DNA of 64,000 bases from Thalassotalea sp. PS06 (GCF_007197775.1 NZ_CP041638.1:2480001-2544000), one strand, 5' to 3'; counted from the first letter of the stretch, positions 29,222-38,503 are shown. The notes: generated by a model from the letters alone, not told the origin. Numbers and translations are program-made.

Positions 29222-31228
29222 TTATGATTTCAGAGAGTACAGCAACTGTTGAGCTTGTTGCTGTTGGCTTGAATTACCAAGCTTCATCACATTCTTAAGA
29301 ATAACCGCAGCATTATCTTCATCACCGATCTCGATATAAACCTGAGCTAAATCAAGTTTGGCATTAACACCATGCTTATCATCATCGACATTAACCGGGT
29401 TGACGTTTTGAGTAAACTCTGGGAACTCATCCAAGCCAACGTCTATTTTACCTTCCTGATAAGGCTCTGGATCTTGTGTTGATGATTCTGAGTCCGCGAT
29501 TAGCTCGTCAATTTCTACGAAATTTTGCGGCTCCTGTGCCACTGCTTGAAAGGTACTAACCGGTTCGATTTCAGCAGTCGCTTCCTGGCTTTTTGAGTCA
29601 ACCACCAGATGTTGAGATTCGTTAGAAATTTCTTCTAACAGCTTGTCGAATTCGACATCGTCAAAATCTTCAATTTCTTTAAGCTGAGCAGATGATAAAT
29701 CAATCTCGCCTGGCGACTGTGTATCTGAATGCAACTTCGCAGGTTTTGCCTTAGTTTCCTCATCAACCATATCATCAATAATATGATCCATGTTGAGATC
29801 ATTATCTAAGGTGTCGTTGGCTTGGTTTTTCACCAGGTTAGCCAATAAGTCGGCTTCACTTACCAGCGCTTGCGGTTCAACGTGCGAATCTTTCAAATCT
29901 ACTTTTGCAAACGCCTGAGCAATTGCATCAGGAGCTTTGTCGTTGCCTTGCAGCGCTGTTTTGCTGGTTGCCGGCTTTTGTTTTTTAGCTGGCTCAATAT
30001 CCGATACCTTGGCATTGAATAGTACACTCGAAGGTTGCAATACAGAGCTGTCTTCGGCTTTTGCAAGGTTAGCTTTTTTATCTTTTGCCGGTTTAGACTT
30101 CTCGTTTGTCTGTGGCATATTCTGTCTGGAATTAGCCTTGTTCGCCGGTTGCTTAACCTGCTGCTTTTCAGATAGTTGTGGTTTCAAAGCCAACAATTCT
30201 TTTTCAACACGGCGGCGCCTTTGTACCAGTACGCTTAATACGATTACCAAGACAAACATTAAGCCGATTACCGACCAATAAGCGATTGGGCTGTTAAACA
30301 AGCCATCATTTTGTTTTTTCAGCGCAGCCTGTTCAGCCATTAACTTCTGTTCGCGCTTCTTAGCTTGTAACAACAGAGCATTTTGCTCTTCCAGTTTTTT
30401 GTCCAGTTCCGCCTGATTCTGTTTGGAACGCTCAAGCTCATACTGCAAGTCGTCAAGCTTAACGCCAACGGCTGCCAGGCTCTCTTCAACTTCACGGTTA
30501 GAAACCTGAGCTTCGGATTCTGATTCCGGCTCACTGACACCTTCAAGTTTTAGGCTTTGAACGGGCAAAGATTCTGTCTCCGCGCTAGCCATCGTCGGCT
30601 CAGCTACGCCTTGTGCTGTGCTTTGTACTTCTTCATTGGAAGCGACATTGGTGTCAATAGTTTTGTGAACTTGCGACACTTGTACAGATGGCTCGGTTTC
30701 CACAAGCAATTGCTTAGAATCGGTTTCAGGTAAGGTTTGGGGTTGTTGCGTGGTCGACTCTGCGCTAACCGGGGTGACCGGTAAACCCTGCTTACCTGCT
30801 TCAGGTTTGACATTACTGGCAATTGCCTGATTAATTTTAGTTAGGCTATCATCACTGTCGTTTTGACGGTGGAAAGGCACAACCTCATTGATCTGCGCTA
30901 ACGTAGGAATTCTCAAATACTGTCCTTGTATTAAAAAATTTATATCGTTATTTACAAACGCATTAGGATTGGTTTTAAACAGAGCCACCATTACCTGATA
31001 ATTGGTAACAGAATCATCGGGACGATAGGCGTTAGCAATCTTCCACAAGGTATCTGAAGCCTTAATAGGCCCATAAGTAGACAGGTTGTCCCCAACAAAT
31101 ATATCCTGTTCAGTCGCAGTGTTATCAGCTTGTTGCGCCAGAGCAGTGCCAGCTGGAGCAACTAACAAAGCGGCTATTAACCCAGGAATGAGTGAGGATT
31201 TAAATTTAGATGTGCGATAAATAGTCAT
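29222..31228 (-). CDS. fimV: FimV-like polar LysM protein
   Basis: 668 residues. It has a Sec signal peptide, then a LysM-type peptidoglycan-binding region (about 50-110: SDTLWKIANAYRPDDS ... GQYLRIPT). A periplasmic coiled coil rich in Gln/Glu/Lys (about 255-305) leads to one membrane helix near 318-338 (YWSVIGLMFVLVIVLSVLVQ). A long acidic cytoplasmic region follows, ending in the conserved FimV C-terminal helices (DLAQVYIEIGDEDNAAVILK). This is the Pseudomonas FimV / Vibrio HubP design, a pole-organising protein that affects type IV pili and flagella; Vibrio HubP is longer. Its place between the asd-like gene and truA is the standard fimV location. AAGGA precedes the ATG. Confidence 0.92.
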   Translation of the reverse strand: MTIYRTSKFKSSLIPGLIAALLVAPAGTALAQQADNTATEQDIFVGDNLSTYGPIKASDTLWKIANAYRPDDSVTNYQVMVALFKTNPNAFVNNDINFLIQGQYLRIPTLAQINEVVPFHRQNDSDDSLTKINQAIASNVKPEAGKQGLPVTPVSAESTTQQPQTLPETDSKQLLVETEPSVQVSQVHKTIDTNVASNEEVQSTAQGVAEPTMASAETESLPVQSLKLEGVSEPESESEAQVSNREVEESLAAVGVKLDDLQYELERSKQNQAELDKKLEEQNALLLQAKKREQKLMAEQAALKKQNDGLFNSPIAYWSVIGLMFVLVIVLSVLVQRRRRVEKELLALKPQLSEKQQVKQPANKANSRQNMPQTNEKSKPAKDKKANLAKAEDSSVLQPSSVLFNAKVSDIEPAKKQKPATSKTALQGNDKAPDAIAQAFAKVDLKDSHVEPQALVSEADLLANLVKNQANDTLDNDLNMDHIIDDMVDEETKAKPAKLHSDTQSPGEIDLSSAQLKEIEDFDDVEFDKLLEEISNESQHLVVDSKSQEATAEIEPVSTFQAVAQEPQNFVEIDELIADSESSTQDPEPYQEGKIDVGLDEFPEFTQNVNPVNVDDDKHGVNAKLDLAQVYIEIGDEDNAAVILKNVMKLGNSSQQQQAQQLLYSLKS

Positions 31229-31397
31229 GAATCAGGTCCTTCCTTCTCACGTTTATCAAAATAATTTAAACCGATTGGATTAGCGCGACTTTTTGTTATC
31301 ACCCGATAATATATCCCAGATCGTTGCGAGATACTAGCGCTGTCAATAAGTTAGCGTGACTTTCTCTGACCAATTGGCGATAACTTGTTCAATACCA

Positions 31398-31433
31398 CCA
31401 AAAAAGCCAGAGCAAATGGATTGCACTGGCTTT
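31398..31433 (-). terminator. Rho-independent terminator after the asd-type gene
   Basis: Stem AAAGCCAG / CTGGCTTT (31403-31410 with 31426-31433), a 15-base loop that can itself pair GCAA with TTGC, and a T run on the minus strand. Confidence 0.78.
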
Positions 31434-31462
31434 ATCAATTGCAATAATTGTGGTGTTAGCGA

Positions 31463-32494
31463 TTATCCCAGGTACTCTGCAATCAACAATTCCGCAATCT
31501 GAACTGAGTTGGTAGCAGCACCCTTACGAACGTTATCAGCAACGATCCACATATTGATACCATTTGGATGCGAAATATCTTCGCGAATACGGCCCACGAA
31601 AGTCTCATCTTTACCACTGGCGTTGCCAACTTGAGTTGGGAAATCTTCATCATTTTCACAAACCACGACTCCAGGAGCCTGTGCCAACAGCGCTTTAACT
31701 TCTTCAGCCGACGTTTGCTGAGTGGTTTCAATGTGTAAGGCTTCACCGTGACCATAAAATACCGGTACACGAACAGCGGTAGGATTTACCAAAACATTTT
31801 CATCACCAAGAATTTTCTTGGTTTCCCAAACCATCTTCATCTCTTCACGGGTATAACCGTTATCTTCGAATGAATCGATTTGTGGGATAACATTAAACGC
31901 GATCTGACGAGAAAACGCTTTCGCTTCTACTGGCTTACCTGATAATAAGTCAGCGCATTGCTTCGCCAGCTCTTCAATCGCGGTTTTACCAGCGCCCGAT
32001 ACTGACTGGTATGTTGAAACATTAATACGGTCGATACCTACGGCATCATAAATTGGTTTAAGAGCCACCATCATCTGAATGGTTGAGCAGTTTGGATTGG
32101 CGATAATATTGCGGTTGCGATAATCCGCTAAAGCCTGAGGGTTAACTTCTGGAACCACAAGCGGGATATCATCGTCGTAACGAAACTGTGAGGTGTTATC
32201 AATAACAACACAACCGGCATCAGCGGCAATCGGCGCAAATTTTTCAGATGTGGAGCCACCGGCTGAAAAGAAGGCGATTTGAGCCTGGGAAAAATCGAAG
32301 GTGTCTGCATCAAGCACTTCGACGCTTTCGCCGTTAAACTCAACCATTTCACCAGCGCTGCGGCTACTCGCCAACGGATAAAGGTTGTTTACTGGAAATT
32401 TTCTCTCTTCAAGAATTTCCATCATGTGCTTACCGACTAACCCTGTTGCTCCAAGAACAACGACATCAAATTTTTGTCCCATGTTGTTTTCCAT
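31463..32494 (-). CDS. asd: Aspartate-semialdehyde dehydrogenase (Asd / USG-1 family)
   Basis: 343 residues. The NADP-binding opening VVLGATGLVGKHMMEILEER, the nucleophilic Cys in NPNCSTIQ (about residue 135) and the catalytic His in YGHGEALHIE are all intact, so it should be active. It reduces aspartyl phosphate to aspartate semialdehyde on the way to lysine/diaminopimelate, methionine and threonine. The location between pdxB and fimV is that of E. coli usg and its Pseudomonas counterpart, a paralogue of the main asd, so whether this is the sole Asd of the cell cannot be told from the window. A second ATG four codons in (32482) is an alternative start with slightly better GGAAA spacing. Confidence 0.88.
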   Translation of the reverse strand: MENNMGQKFDVVVLGATGLVGKHMMEILEERKFPVNNLYPLASSRSAGEMVEFNGESVEVLDADTFDFSQAQIAFFSAGGSTSEKFAPIAADAGCVVIDNTSQFRYDDDIPLVVPEVNPQALADYRNRNIIANPNCSTIQMMVALKPIYDAVGIDRINVSTYQSVSGAGKTAIEELAKQCADLLSGKPVEAKAFSRQIAFNVIPQIDSFEDNGYTREEMKMVWETKKILGDENVLVNPTAVRVPVFYGHGEALHIETTQQTSAEEVKALLAQAPGVVVCENDEDFPTQVGNASGKDETFVGRIREDISHPNGINMWIVADNVRKGAATNSVQIAELLIAEYLG

Positions 32495-32510
32495 ACTTAG
32501 TTGTTATTCA

Positions 32511-33644
32511 TTACTCTTGTATCGTAAAACCCAGAGCCCCTAGCATATCTGGTACTAAAGAATCCCGGGCTGATAATTCTAACGCACTGAACTCCCGTCT
32601 GACCGGGTAGTTTTTACGAATCGCATCAAAGCCTTTTTTCAACAGCTGTTGGCGGAAAATCTGATCATCGCGGCGCACATCATAAACCTGAAACACGCGT
32701 CGATATATTTCTTCCATCCTTGCCTGTTCACTGGCGATTGGGGTTTGCTCCATTCGCACAATAAATTCTCCGGCGGGCATAAACTGCCGTAATTCGAGCT
32801 TTGGCTCTAATTGTGTAAGCTGACATAATGCCTGATAAAGCATTTCAGTTCCACGAGATTTTCCTTCTAAGCTATATCCGGCAATATGCGCCGTTGCTAT
32901 CTGACAGTACTCGATCAATTCGAGCAGCACATCTGGTTCATTTTCCCAAACATCCAAAACCAGTTGTGGCCCCTGCCCGGCAAGCTTTTGTGCCAGCAAT
33001 GCCTGATTATCAATAACCTCTCCACGACAGGCATTTAGTAGGATTTGCTCAGCAGATAACTGTGACAAAACTTTTTCATCAAACAGATGATAAGTCGGAT
33101 ATTCACCATCGCGAGTTAACGGTACATGCAGGGAAATCGCATCACACTTGAGAATATCAGCAAACTCGGAAAATTCCCGCTCATCCGTTTCGGCCAGTAA
33201 CGGATCGTAAAGCTTATAAGGGATATTCATCGCTGCCAGTTTTCTGGCGACAGCAGAACCGGTATTACCTGCCCCGATAATCCCTACGGTGAAATCGGCA
33301 ATGTTTGCCTGCTTGCGCTGACAAATAACCAGTAGCGAACTAATCACGTATTCCCCAACCGATATCGCATTACAACCTGGCGCCGATGAGAAACTAATAT
33401 TTCGACTCAATAGATACTCGGTATCAATGTGATCGACGCCTATGGTTGCGGTACCGACAAATTGGATACGCTCATTTTCCTTTAATAAGTTTTCATCAAC
33501 CCGGGTAATAGAGCGAACCAGCAAGACATCGGCATCAGCAATATCTGCGGCTTTCACATCTCGACCTGAGAATGATTTTAAGTTGCCAAAGCCTGCGAAA
33601 AACTCGTTGGCAAAAGGAATGTTTTCATCAAAATAAATATTCAT
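32511..33644 (-). CDS. pdxB: Erythronate-4-phosphate dehydrogenase PdxB
   Basis: 377 residues from the ATG at 33644, equal to the E. coli length of 378; the frame extends six codons to a TTG at 33662, which I reject. It begins MNIYFDENIPFANEFF, as PdxB does. The D-2-hydroxyacid dehydrogenase core is present: NAD loop GIIGAGNTGSAVARKL, LNACRGEVIDNQAL with the active-site Arg, Glu in WENEPD and His in TAHIAGYS. A C-terminal DUF3410 dimerisation domain completes it. It oxidises 4-phosphoerythronate in the DXP-independent vitamin B6 pathway. The asd-type gene starts 16 bases after its stop, so the pair is an operon. Confidence 0.96.
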   Translation of the reverse strand: MNIYFDENIPFANEFFAGFGNLKSFSGRDVKAADIADADVLLVRSITRVDENLLKENERIQFVGTATIGVDHIDTEYLLSRNISFSSAPGCNAISVGEYVISSLLVICQRKQANIADFTVGIIGAGNTGSAVARKLAAMNIPYKLYDPLLAETDEREFSEFADILKCDAISLHVPLTRDGEYPTYHLFDEKVLSQLSAEQILLNACRGEVIDNQALLAQKLAGQGPQLVLDVWENEPDVLLELIEYCQIATAHIAGYSLEGKSRGTEMLYQALCQLTQLEPKLELRQFMPAGEFIVRMEQTPIASEQARMEEIYRRVFQVYDVRRDDQIFRQQLLKKGFDAIRKNYPVRREFSALELSARDSLVPDMLGALGFTIQE

Positions 33645-33953
33645 AGCAAAAACGCTGGACAAGCGGTAACAACGACCATTTAGACCAGGGTTATATCACT
33701 TCTTAGGGATTAACTCATTAACATTCAGTTTACCCCGCATTGGCCCGTTAGCCAATAAAACCTAAGCGAATCAGGCAAATATTTTGATAGTAAATTTATA
33801 TGAGAAATAACCGAATGATGGCCCTTTTCGGTTAACACAATCAAATAAAGGCAAATGGCAAGACTTTGAACAAAAATCCATAGGCTATAGTTTGATTGTG
33901 GTTTCAATTAAGTCGGTTTCAATATCAATTCCACTAAGTTACAGGAGCATCAT

Positions 33954-35354
33954 TTGGCGACTATTACCTGTTATGGCGCGGCCCAGGAAGTTACCGGTTC
34001 ATGCCATCTATTGCGAGCAAGTGATCATTCCATCCTGCTTGATTGTGGATTACACCAGGGTAACCGCAGCAGGCGACACCTTGAATCACAAGCGTTCGAT
34101 TTCAATCCAGCAACGATTGACGCGGTGATACTTTCCCACGCACATCTTGATCACAGTGGCCGGCTGCCCGCTCTGGTTCATCAGGGTTTTAGCGGAGCTA
34201 TTTATTGCACCCCGGCAACCGCGCAACTTCTGCCTGTTATGTTGTTTGATGCCTATAGCCTCTATCAAAACGATTTAAAGCGCATCAACCGTAAAAACCA
34301 ACGACAAGGCAAACCATTGCTAACCGAAAATTACAGTATCGAAGACATTAAAGCCGTAATCGATCTCTGCCGGCCCAAAGCCTTTCAGGATCCTTTTGCT
34401 ATAACGCCCACCATCAGTGTCTGCCTGTTTGATGCCGGTCATATTCTCGGTTCGGCCATCACTCGGATAACTATTAACGAACGCGACAAAATCAAAACCC
34501 TGGTTTACAGTGGCGATCTTGGTAAGCAGGGAACCTTGCTAATGAACGATCCTAAGGTTCTGGATAAAGCCGACCTGGTGATGATGGAAGGAACGTACGG
34601 CGATCGAAATCATCGCGACCTGAATGATACCCTGAGCCAGTTCGAGCAAATACTTCATGACGCATACCAACGAAATGGCAATGCGTTACTTCCGGCCTTT
34701 GCGGTTGGTCGTACCCAGGAATTATTGCTGTATCTGGGCAAACTGCAGCAAAAACAAGCCTTGGATAACTGGACCATATTTCTTGATAGTCCGATGGCCA
34801 TTGAAGTTACCCACATTTACGATCATTGGCTAACCACCCTCGATTGTGAGGGCGTGCAATCTTTATCCGATGGTGATGCAACCTTACTAAAAAATTTTAT
34901 ATCTTCGTTGCATCTGACTCAGGAACCTGAACATTCAATGGCAATCAACAACATTAAAAACCATGCCATTATCATCGCCGGCAGCGGCATGTGCTCTGGT
35001 GGACGTATCACTCACCATATTAAGCATCGCATTTGGGATAAGCGTAATACCATGATATTCGTCGGCTATCAGGCTCAGGGAACGCCCGGACGGGCCATTG
35101 TTGATGGCGTCAAAAACATCAAACTCTTTGGTGAAGATTTACAGGTTAACGCTAGCATTGAAACCCTGGGGGGCTTTTCCGCTCATGCCGGGCAGCAAGA
35201 GCTAATCGATTGGCTGGCAAACTTTAAGCCTGACCCTCGTGTGATATTGGTGCATGGCGAAGCTGATGCATTGGATACCTTAAGTGACAAGATTTGGCAG
35301 TCACTAGGAATCCACTGTGAAATCCCGGCTCAAGGGCAGGTTGTTGCGTTTTAA
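33954..35354 (+). CDS. Beta-CASP metallo-beta-lactamase, RNA-processing-nuclease-like
   Basis: 466 residues starting at a TTG (33954) with AGGAG six bases upstream. The metal-binding motifs of the MBL fold are intact: SHAHLDHSGRLP (HxHxDH), then DAGHILGS and VYSGDLG. The beta-CASP motifs follow: MMEGTYGD, GSGMCSGGRITHH and FSAHAGQQELIDWL, ending with the VHGEADAL helix and KH-like tail. The architecture is that of CPSF73/RNase J-related nucleases (COG1236), many of which cut or trim RNA; no bacterial substrate is established for this subgroup. It stands alone, divergent from pdxB. A chain of RNA-like hairpins begins only four bases after its stop codon, which makes the pairing worth testing. 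Confidence 0.9.
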   Translation: MATITCYGAAQEVTGSCHLLRASDHSILLDCGLHQGNRSRRHLESQAFDFNPATIDAVILSHAHLDHSGRLPALVHQGFSGAIYCTPATAQLLPVMLFDAYSLYQNDLKRINRKNQRQGKPLLTENYSIEDIKAVIDLCRPKAFQDPFAITPTISVCLFDAGHILGSAITRITINERDKIKTLVYSGDLGKQGTLLMNDPKVLDKADLVMMEGTYGDRNHRDLNDTLSQFEQILHDAYQRNGNALLPAFAVGRTQELLLYLGKLQQKQALDNWTIFLDSPMAIEVTHIYDHWLTTLDCEGVQSLSDGDATLLKNFISSLHLTQEPEHSMAINNIKNHAIIIAGSGMCSGGRITHHIKHRIWDKRNTMIFVGYQAQGTPGRAIVDGVKNIKLFGEDLQVNASIETLGGFSAHAGQQELIDWLANFKPDPRVILVHGEADALDTLSDKIWQSLGIHCEIPAQGQVVAF

Positions 35355-35357
35355 CAA

Positions 35358-35611
35358 GGGAGTTAAAACTCCCTTAGTACGTATCGTAAACGATACTCCG
35401 GGTACGTGACGGAAAACGTCACTTCGAGTACACAATCAGAGATTGTTCCGGGTTACCGACATGGACGTTGGTATGCAGAATTTGTCTGGAACCGAAATTC
35501 TGTACCCGCGACACAAAACGTCGCTTCGAGTAAAAGCAAAAAGCCTTTTGTCATTCCCTGATACTACAGGGAATCTTGGCTAGAGCCGAACGTCTCTGAT
35601 GTGCCACAAGC
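35358..35611. repeat. Hairpin-chain unit, copy A
   Basis: About ten consecutive short hairpins with different stems, joined by similar linkers (TCCGGGTA or TTCGAGTA). They are at 35358-35373 (GGGAGT/ACTCCC), 35381-35396 (GTATCG/CGATAC), 35406-35422 (GTGACG/CGTCAC), 35432-35446 (ACAATC/GATTGT), 35456-35471 (CCGAC/GTTGG), 35476-35502 (CAGAATTT/AAATTCTG), 35508-35524 (GCGAC/GTCGC), 35537-35550 (CAAAA/TTTTG), 35553-35574 (ATTCCCTG/CAGGGAAT) and 35578-35587 (GGC/GCC). Nearly every base is in a stem, a small loop or a linker. Confidence 0.85.
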
Positions 35612-35861
35612 GGGAGTTAAAACTCCCTGAGTACGTATCGCAAACGATACTCCGGGTACGTGGCAGAAAATGCCACTCCGAGCACACAATCAAAGATTGT
35701 TCCGGGTTACCGACATGGACGTTGGTATGCAGAATTTGTCTGGAACCGAAATTCTGTACCCGCGACACAAAACGTCGCTTCGAGTAAAAGCAAAAAGCCT
35801 TTTGTCATTCCCTGAAACTACAGGGAATCTTGGCTAGAGCCGAACGTCTCTGAAGTGCCAG
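35612..35861. repeat. Hairpin-chain unit, copy B
   Basis: A second copy in direct orientation directly after copy A, same order of hairpins. Differences from copy A are few. Third stem GTGACG/CGTCAC becomes GTGGCA/TGCCAC, two compensated base pairs; single changes lie in the loops of the second, fourth and ninth hairpins and in three linkers. No change that breaks a stem is seen. Confidence 0.85.
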
Positions 35862-35892
35862 CAAGAGTCATACGCTATCCCGTTTATATACT

Positions 35893-36028
35893 CCGTCATC
35901 CCGTGCTCCGACACGGGATCCCCTTTCGGTGTACTGAGACTTGTTTACTTAGTTCTTTAGTTAAGAAGTTGAAATAAATAGGATCACAGCACGCGATAGG
36001 AGGTCCCACATCAAGTGCGGGATGACGG
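35893..36028. repeat. Short element with CCGTCATCCCG inverted ends
   Basis: CCGTCATCCCG at 35893-35903 and its exact reverse complement at 36018-36028 bound 136 bases. The left end continues into a hairpin CCCGTG / CACGGG and the right end into an imperfect one. Ends of this type (CGTCATCCCG with a following hairpin) recur in many bacterial genomes as dispersed short palindromic repeats. The interior has no gene. Confidence 0.7.
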
Positions 36029-36221
36029 TAGAAAGTAAAGAGATAACGGGAGGTTCAATGAGTCCAGATCGCTCTAACCAGCCGTTGGCCGAGTAGATAA
36101 GTTACCCAATAGTATCGCTTTAATCAAACTATCATTTAAACAACCCAACCACTCTATAAAAAACGAACAACCACAGACTGATCAATAGATTAATATCAAA
36201 ACCTAATTAAATAGCAAACAC

Positions 36222-36247
36222 AAAAAAGCCAGGTTAATCCTGGCTTT
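36222..36247 (-). terminator. Rho-independent terminator after the 741-residue lipoprotein gene
   Basis: Stem AAAGCCAGG / CCTGGCTTT with a TTAAT loop, followed on the minus strand by T residues. It lies about 30 bases after the stop. Confidence 0.83.
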
Positions 36248-36277
36248 AAAATTTAACAAAACACTAATTCATAGCGT

Positions 36278-38503
36278 TTAAGTTGCTGGCTGCGCTTCTA
36301 AACTGACAACGTATAAGGTTCTGTCATCTAACTTGCGAATAAGCTGATTGTCAGAGCCAGTCTGCCAGGTCCCTCGCGGTAGCTCAGGAAGTCGCTGGAT
36401 AACGGAGAAGTCAGACGCATCATAAACGGCATGATTGGTTACCACCACCCCTAGTGTTGCATCACTAAATTCAATTTTTTCGCCAGCATTTAACGATTCA
36501 AAATCAAATACCTGCTCATAGGTTTCCAGATTGTAAACAAAGCTTCCCCAATACAGGTGTTTTGCATTCTTGTTAACATAAACTAAGTATTCAGGGTATC
36601 GATTGGTATAAGGTAAGACTCCCGATAGAGTATCTATCTGCAATGCGTCTCCGGAGAAATCAATCACTCGCAATAGACCTTCACCATCTCGATTGATGAT
36701 GTGCTGGATCATTGCTTTGCTATCGAGCGGATTGATTGCATTGGAAATAACTTGATAATCGATAAATTCGTCGTTGAGCTTAGCTAGTGGATAATGAAAA
36801 TCGTCCTCAATATCAAACATGCCATATCGGACTGAATAATCATTATCGCGGCTGGCAACCGTTTTCAACACGATTTTTGTCTGCTGACATTCAAGCTCTT
36901 GGTACTCAACGCCCAATTCATGAATGTTGATCAATCGCAGATTATCCAAATCGAACTCTAGTAACTGATCCTGGCTTTGGTTTTGCCCAAGCGCATAGAT
37001 TCTATTTTCAGGTTCAAATTTACAAAGCTGAATGAATGGTGCATACAAATCGTCTTTTCTCAATATCTCGCGGGTATTTGGAACAAAAGCCTGAAATTGT
37101 GCCTTATTTGAATATGTCTGCACGGCAGACGTCACTTGCTCTTGAGAATAAGTGATAAGTTCACCGATATTGATATCGTAGTGCTTAATTTCTCCTGGAA
37201 TACCGAATAAAAAGTCTAAAGACTGAGGATTACCCGGCGAGTTGGAATAATACAACGAGTAGCGATGCAAACCGTCTTCAATATTGGTCAACGGCGTTAG
37301 GGTCATCTTGTTTTGATCTTTTACGACGCTGTAATCCGCTAATGCACCATCCGATAATGGTGAGTTGACCTCGACACCATGGTTAAACGTTAACGTTATT
37401 TCCTCGCCATTTGATAATTTTTCATAAACGTCAGGCGAGATATCAATAATCGCAGAATGCGTATATCGGTTGGATTGCTCAAACAGTGACTGGTTAGACA
37501 AAAGCTCTAACAGATTTTCCTCGAATAAATCACCTGTCGAAATACCTGCGATAGAGGAGTAATCTAATGCTATCGAGGTAGAATTGTACTTGCTTATAAA
37601 CGTAGCAAGTCGCTGCCCGTCCTCTGTGCTCAAAACTAAATTGCCCGTTATTTCATCAAGCAAATTGTAATAAGAGTCTGATTGCGCAGGCACTGTCATC
37701 TCAGCGGTCAGTTCACCTTTGATATCTTCAGCTACGTTTTCAAAGGTTCCACTGAACTCTGCGGAATATACAGGCTCATCATTGAGAATAAAGTTTTGTG
37801 ATTGCGTTAAGGCTGCATCACTGATGTTAAAATCAAAAAAGTTGGTAACTTTTACATCAATCAAAGAAATATCGATATTTCTCGATTTAAAACTCAATTG
37901 GTCTTCAGAATCTGCGAGCCACGTCTGTTCAACATCTGTGCTGAAATCAAAATTAACATGAGCCGTTAACAGACCTTCAAACTCACGAAATGAGAAATCA
38001 CTTGATGAAACGTTAATCTTATAATGATTTACGTCAGAAGTTTTTATCTTAGTAAGTTTTTGCTGCTCAACTAATTCCGTTAATTCAGCCTGTCTTTCGA
38101 TGATTTGGTAATCAATTCGCACCTGCCCGTTAAAGACAGAGGATGCTGAGTTTGCATCTTTATTGACGCAATTATCATAGGTAAAAGTCGCGGAGCCCGA
38201 GTCATACTGACGCGAGTTAAATGCCCATTGAACACTTCCACCGTTGGCACAATCTCGTTTTAGTATTGAATCATATTGGTTCAATACCCAAAGTAACTCA
38301 GACTCAAGCAAACGGGAAATATCCATTGCCGCTTCATAGCCAAGGACCGATTGAATAACTATTTCATCATAATTATCCTCGGTGATTACCAGGGGTTCAG
38401 GTTCAGGAGTAACAGGTGGCGTTGTTTTGCTTTCTCCACCACCAGAGCCGCCTCCACATGCCGTCAACAAGCAAGTGGACATAATTAAGGGCCAGATTTT
38501 CAT
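36278..38503 (-). CDS. Large lipoprotein of unknown function
   Basis: 741 residues. The start MKIWPLIMSTCLLTAC is a lipoprotein signal (lipobox LTAC), followed by a Gly/Ser-rich and Thr/Pro-rich tether (GGGSGGG, TTPPVTPEPEP), so the protein is surface- or periplasm-anchored. The first half (about 45-430) is beta-rich and acidic. The second half (about 450-735) has repeated short strands such as IYALGQNQ, GLLRVIDFSGD and YLVYVNKNAKHLYWGS that look like blades of a beta-propeller. No catalytic motif is recognised. It stands alone between two noncoding regions and has its own terminator. The product is probably lineage-specific. Confidence 0.8.
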   Translation of the reverse strand: MKIWPLIMSTCLLTACGGGSGGGESKTTPPVTPEPEPLVITEDNYDEIVIQSVLGYEAAMDISRLLESELLWVLNQYDSILKRDCANGGSVQWAFNSRQYDSGSATFTYDNCVNKDANSASSVFNGQVRIDYQIIERQAELTELVEQQKLTKIKTSDVNHYKINVSSSDFSFREFEGLLTAHVNFDFSTDVEQTWLADSEDQLSFKSRNIDISLIDVKVTNFFDFNISDAALTQSQNFILNDEPVYSAEFSGTFENVAEDIKGELTAEMTVPAQSDSYYNLLDEITGNLVLSTEDGQRLATFISKYNSTSIALDYSSIAGISTGDLFEENLLELLSNQSLFEQSNRYTHSAIIDISPDVYEKLSNGEEITLTFNHGVEVNSPLSDGALADYSVVKDQNKMTLTPLTNIEDGLHRYSLYYSNSPGNPQSLDFLFGIPGEIKHYDINIGELITYSQEQVTSAVQTYSNKAQFQAFVPNTREILRKDDLYAPFIQLCKFEPENRIYALGQNQSQDQLLEFDLDNLRLINIHELGVEYQELECQQTKIVLKTVASRDNDYSVRYGMFDIEDDFHYPLAKLNDEFIDYQVISNAINPLDSKAMIQHIINRDGEGLLRVIDFSGDALQIDTLSGVLPYTNRYPEYLVYVNKNAKHLYWGSFVYNLETYEQVFDFESLNAGEKIEFSDATLGVVVTNHAVYDASDFSVIQRLPELPRGTWQTGSDNQLIRKLDDRTLYVVSLEAQPAT

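Larger units (their letters stand above)
35355..36277. other. Long intergenic region, hairpin-chain repeats and an inverted-repeat element
   Basis: 923 bases without a supported gene. It contains two tandem copies of a 254-bp hairpin chain (35358-35861), an element bounded by CCGTCATCCCG inverted repeats (35893-36028), about 190 bases of AT-rich sequence with nothing I recognise, and the terminator of the following lipoprotein gene (36222-36247). Small open frames across the repeats are on both strands and are by-products of the palindromes. Confidence 0.85.

Noticed and set aside
35580..35787. Short overlapping open frames on both strands in the hairpin chain
   Set aside because: They come from the palindromes and the tandem repeat, have no ribosome-binding site and no known protein features.
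35358..35861. CRISPR array
   Set aside because: Only two repeat units, 254 bp long, internally palindromic, with no spacers and no cas genes.
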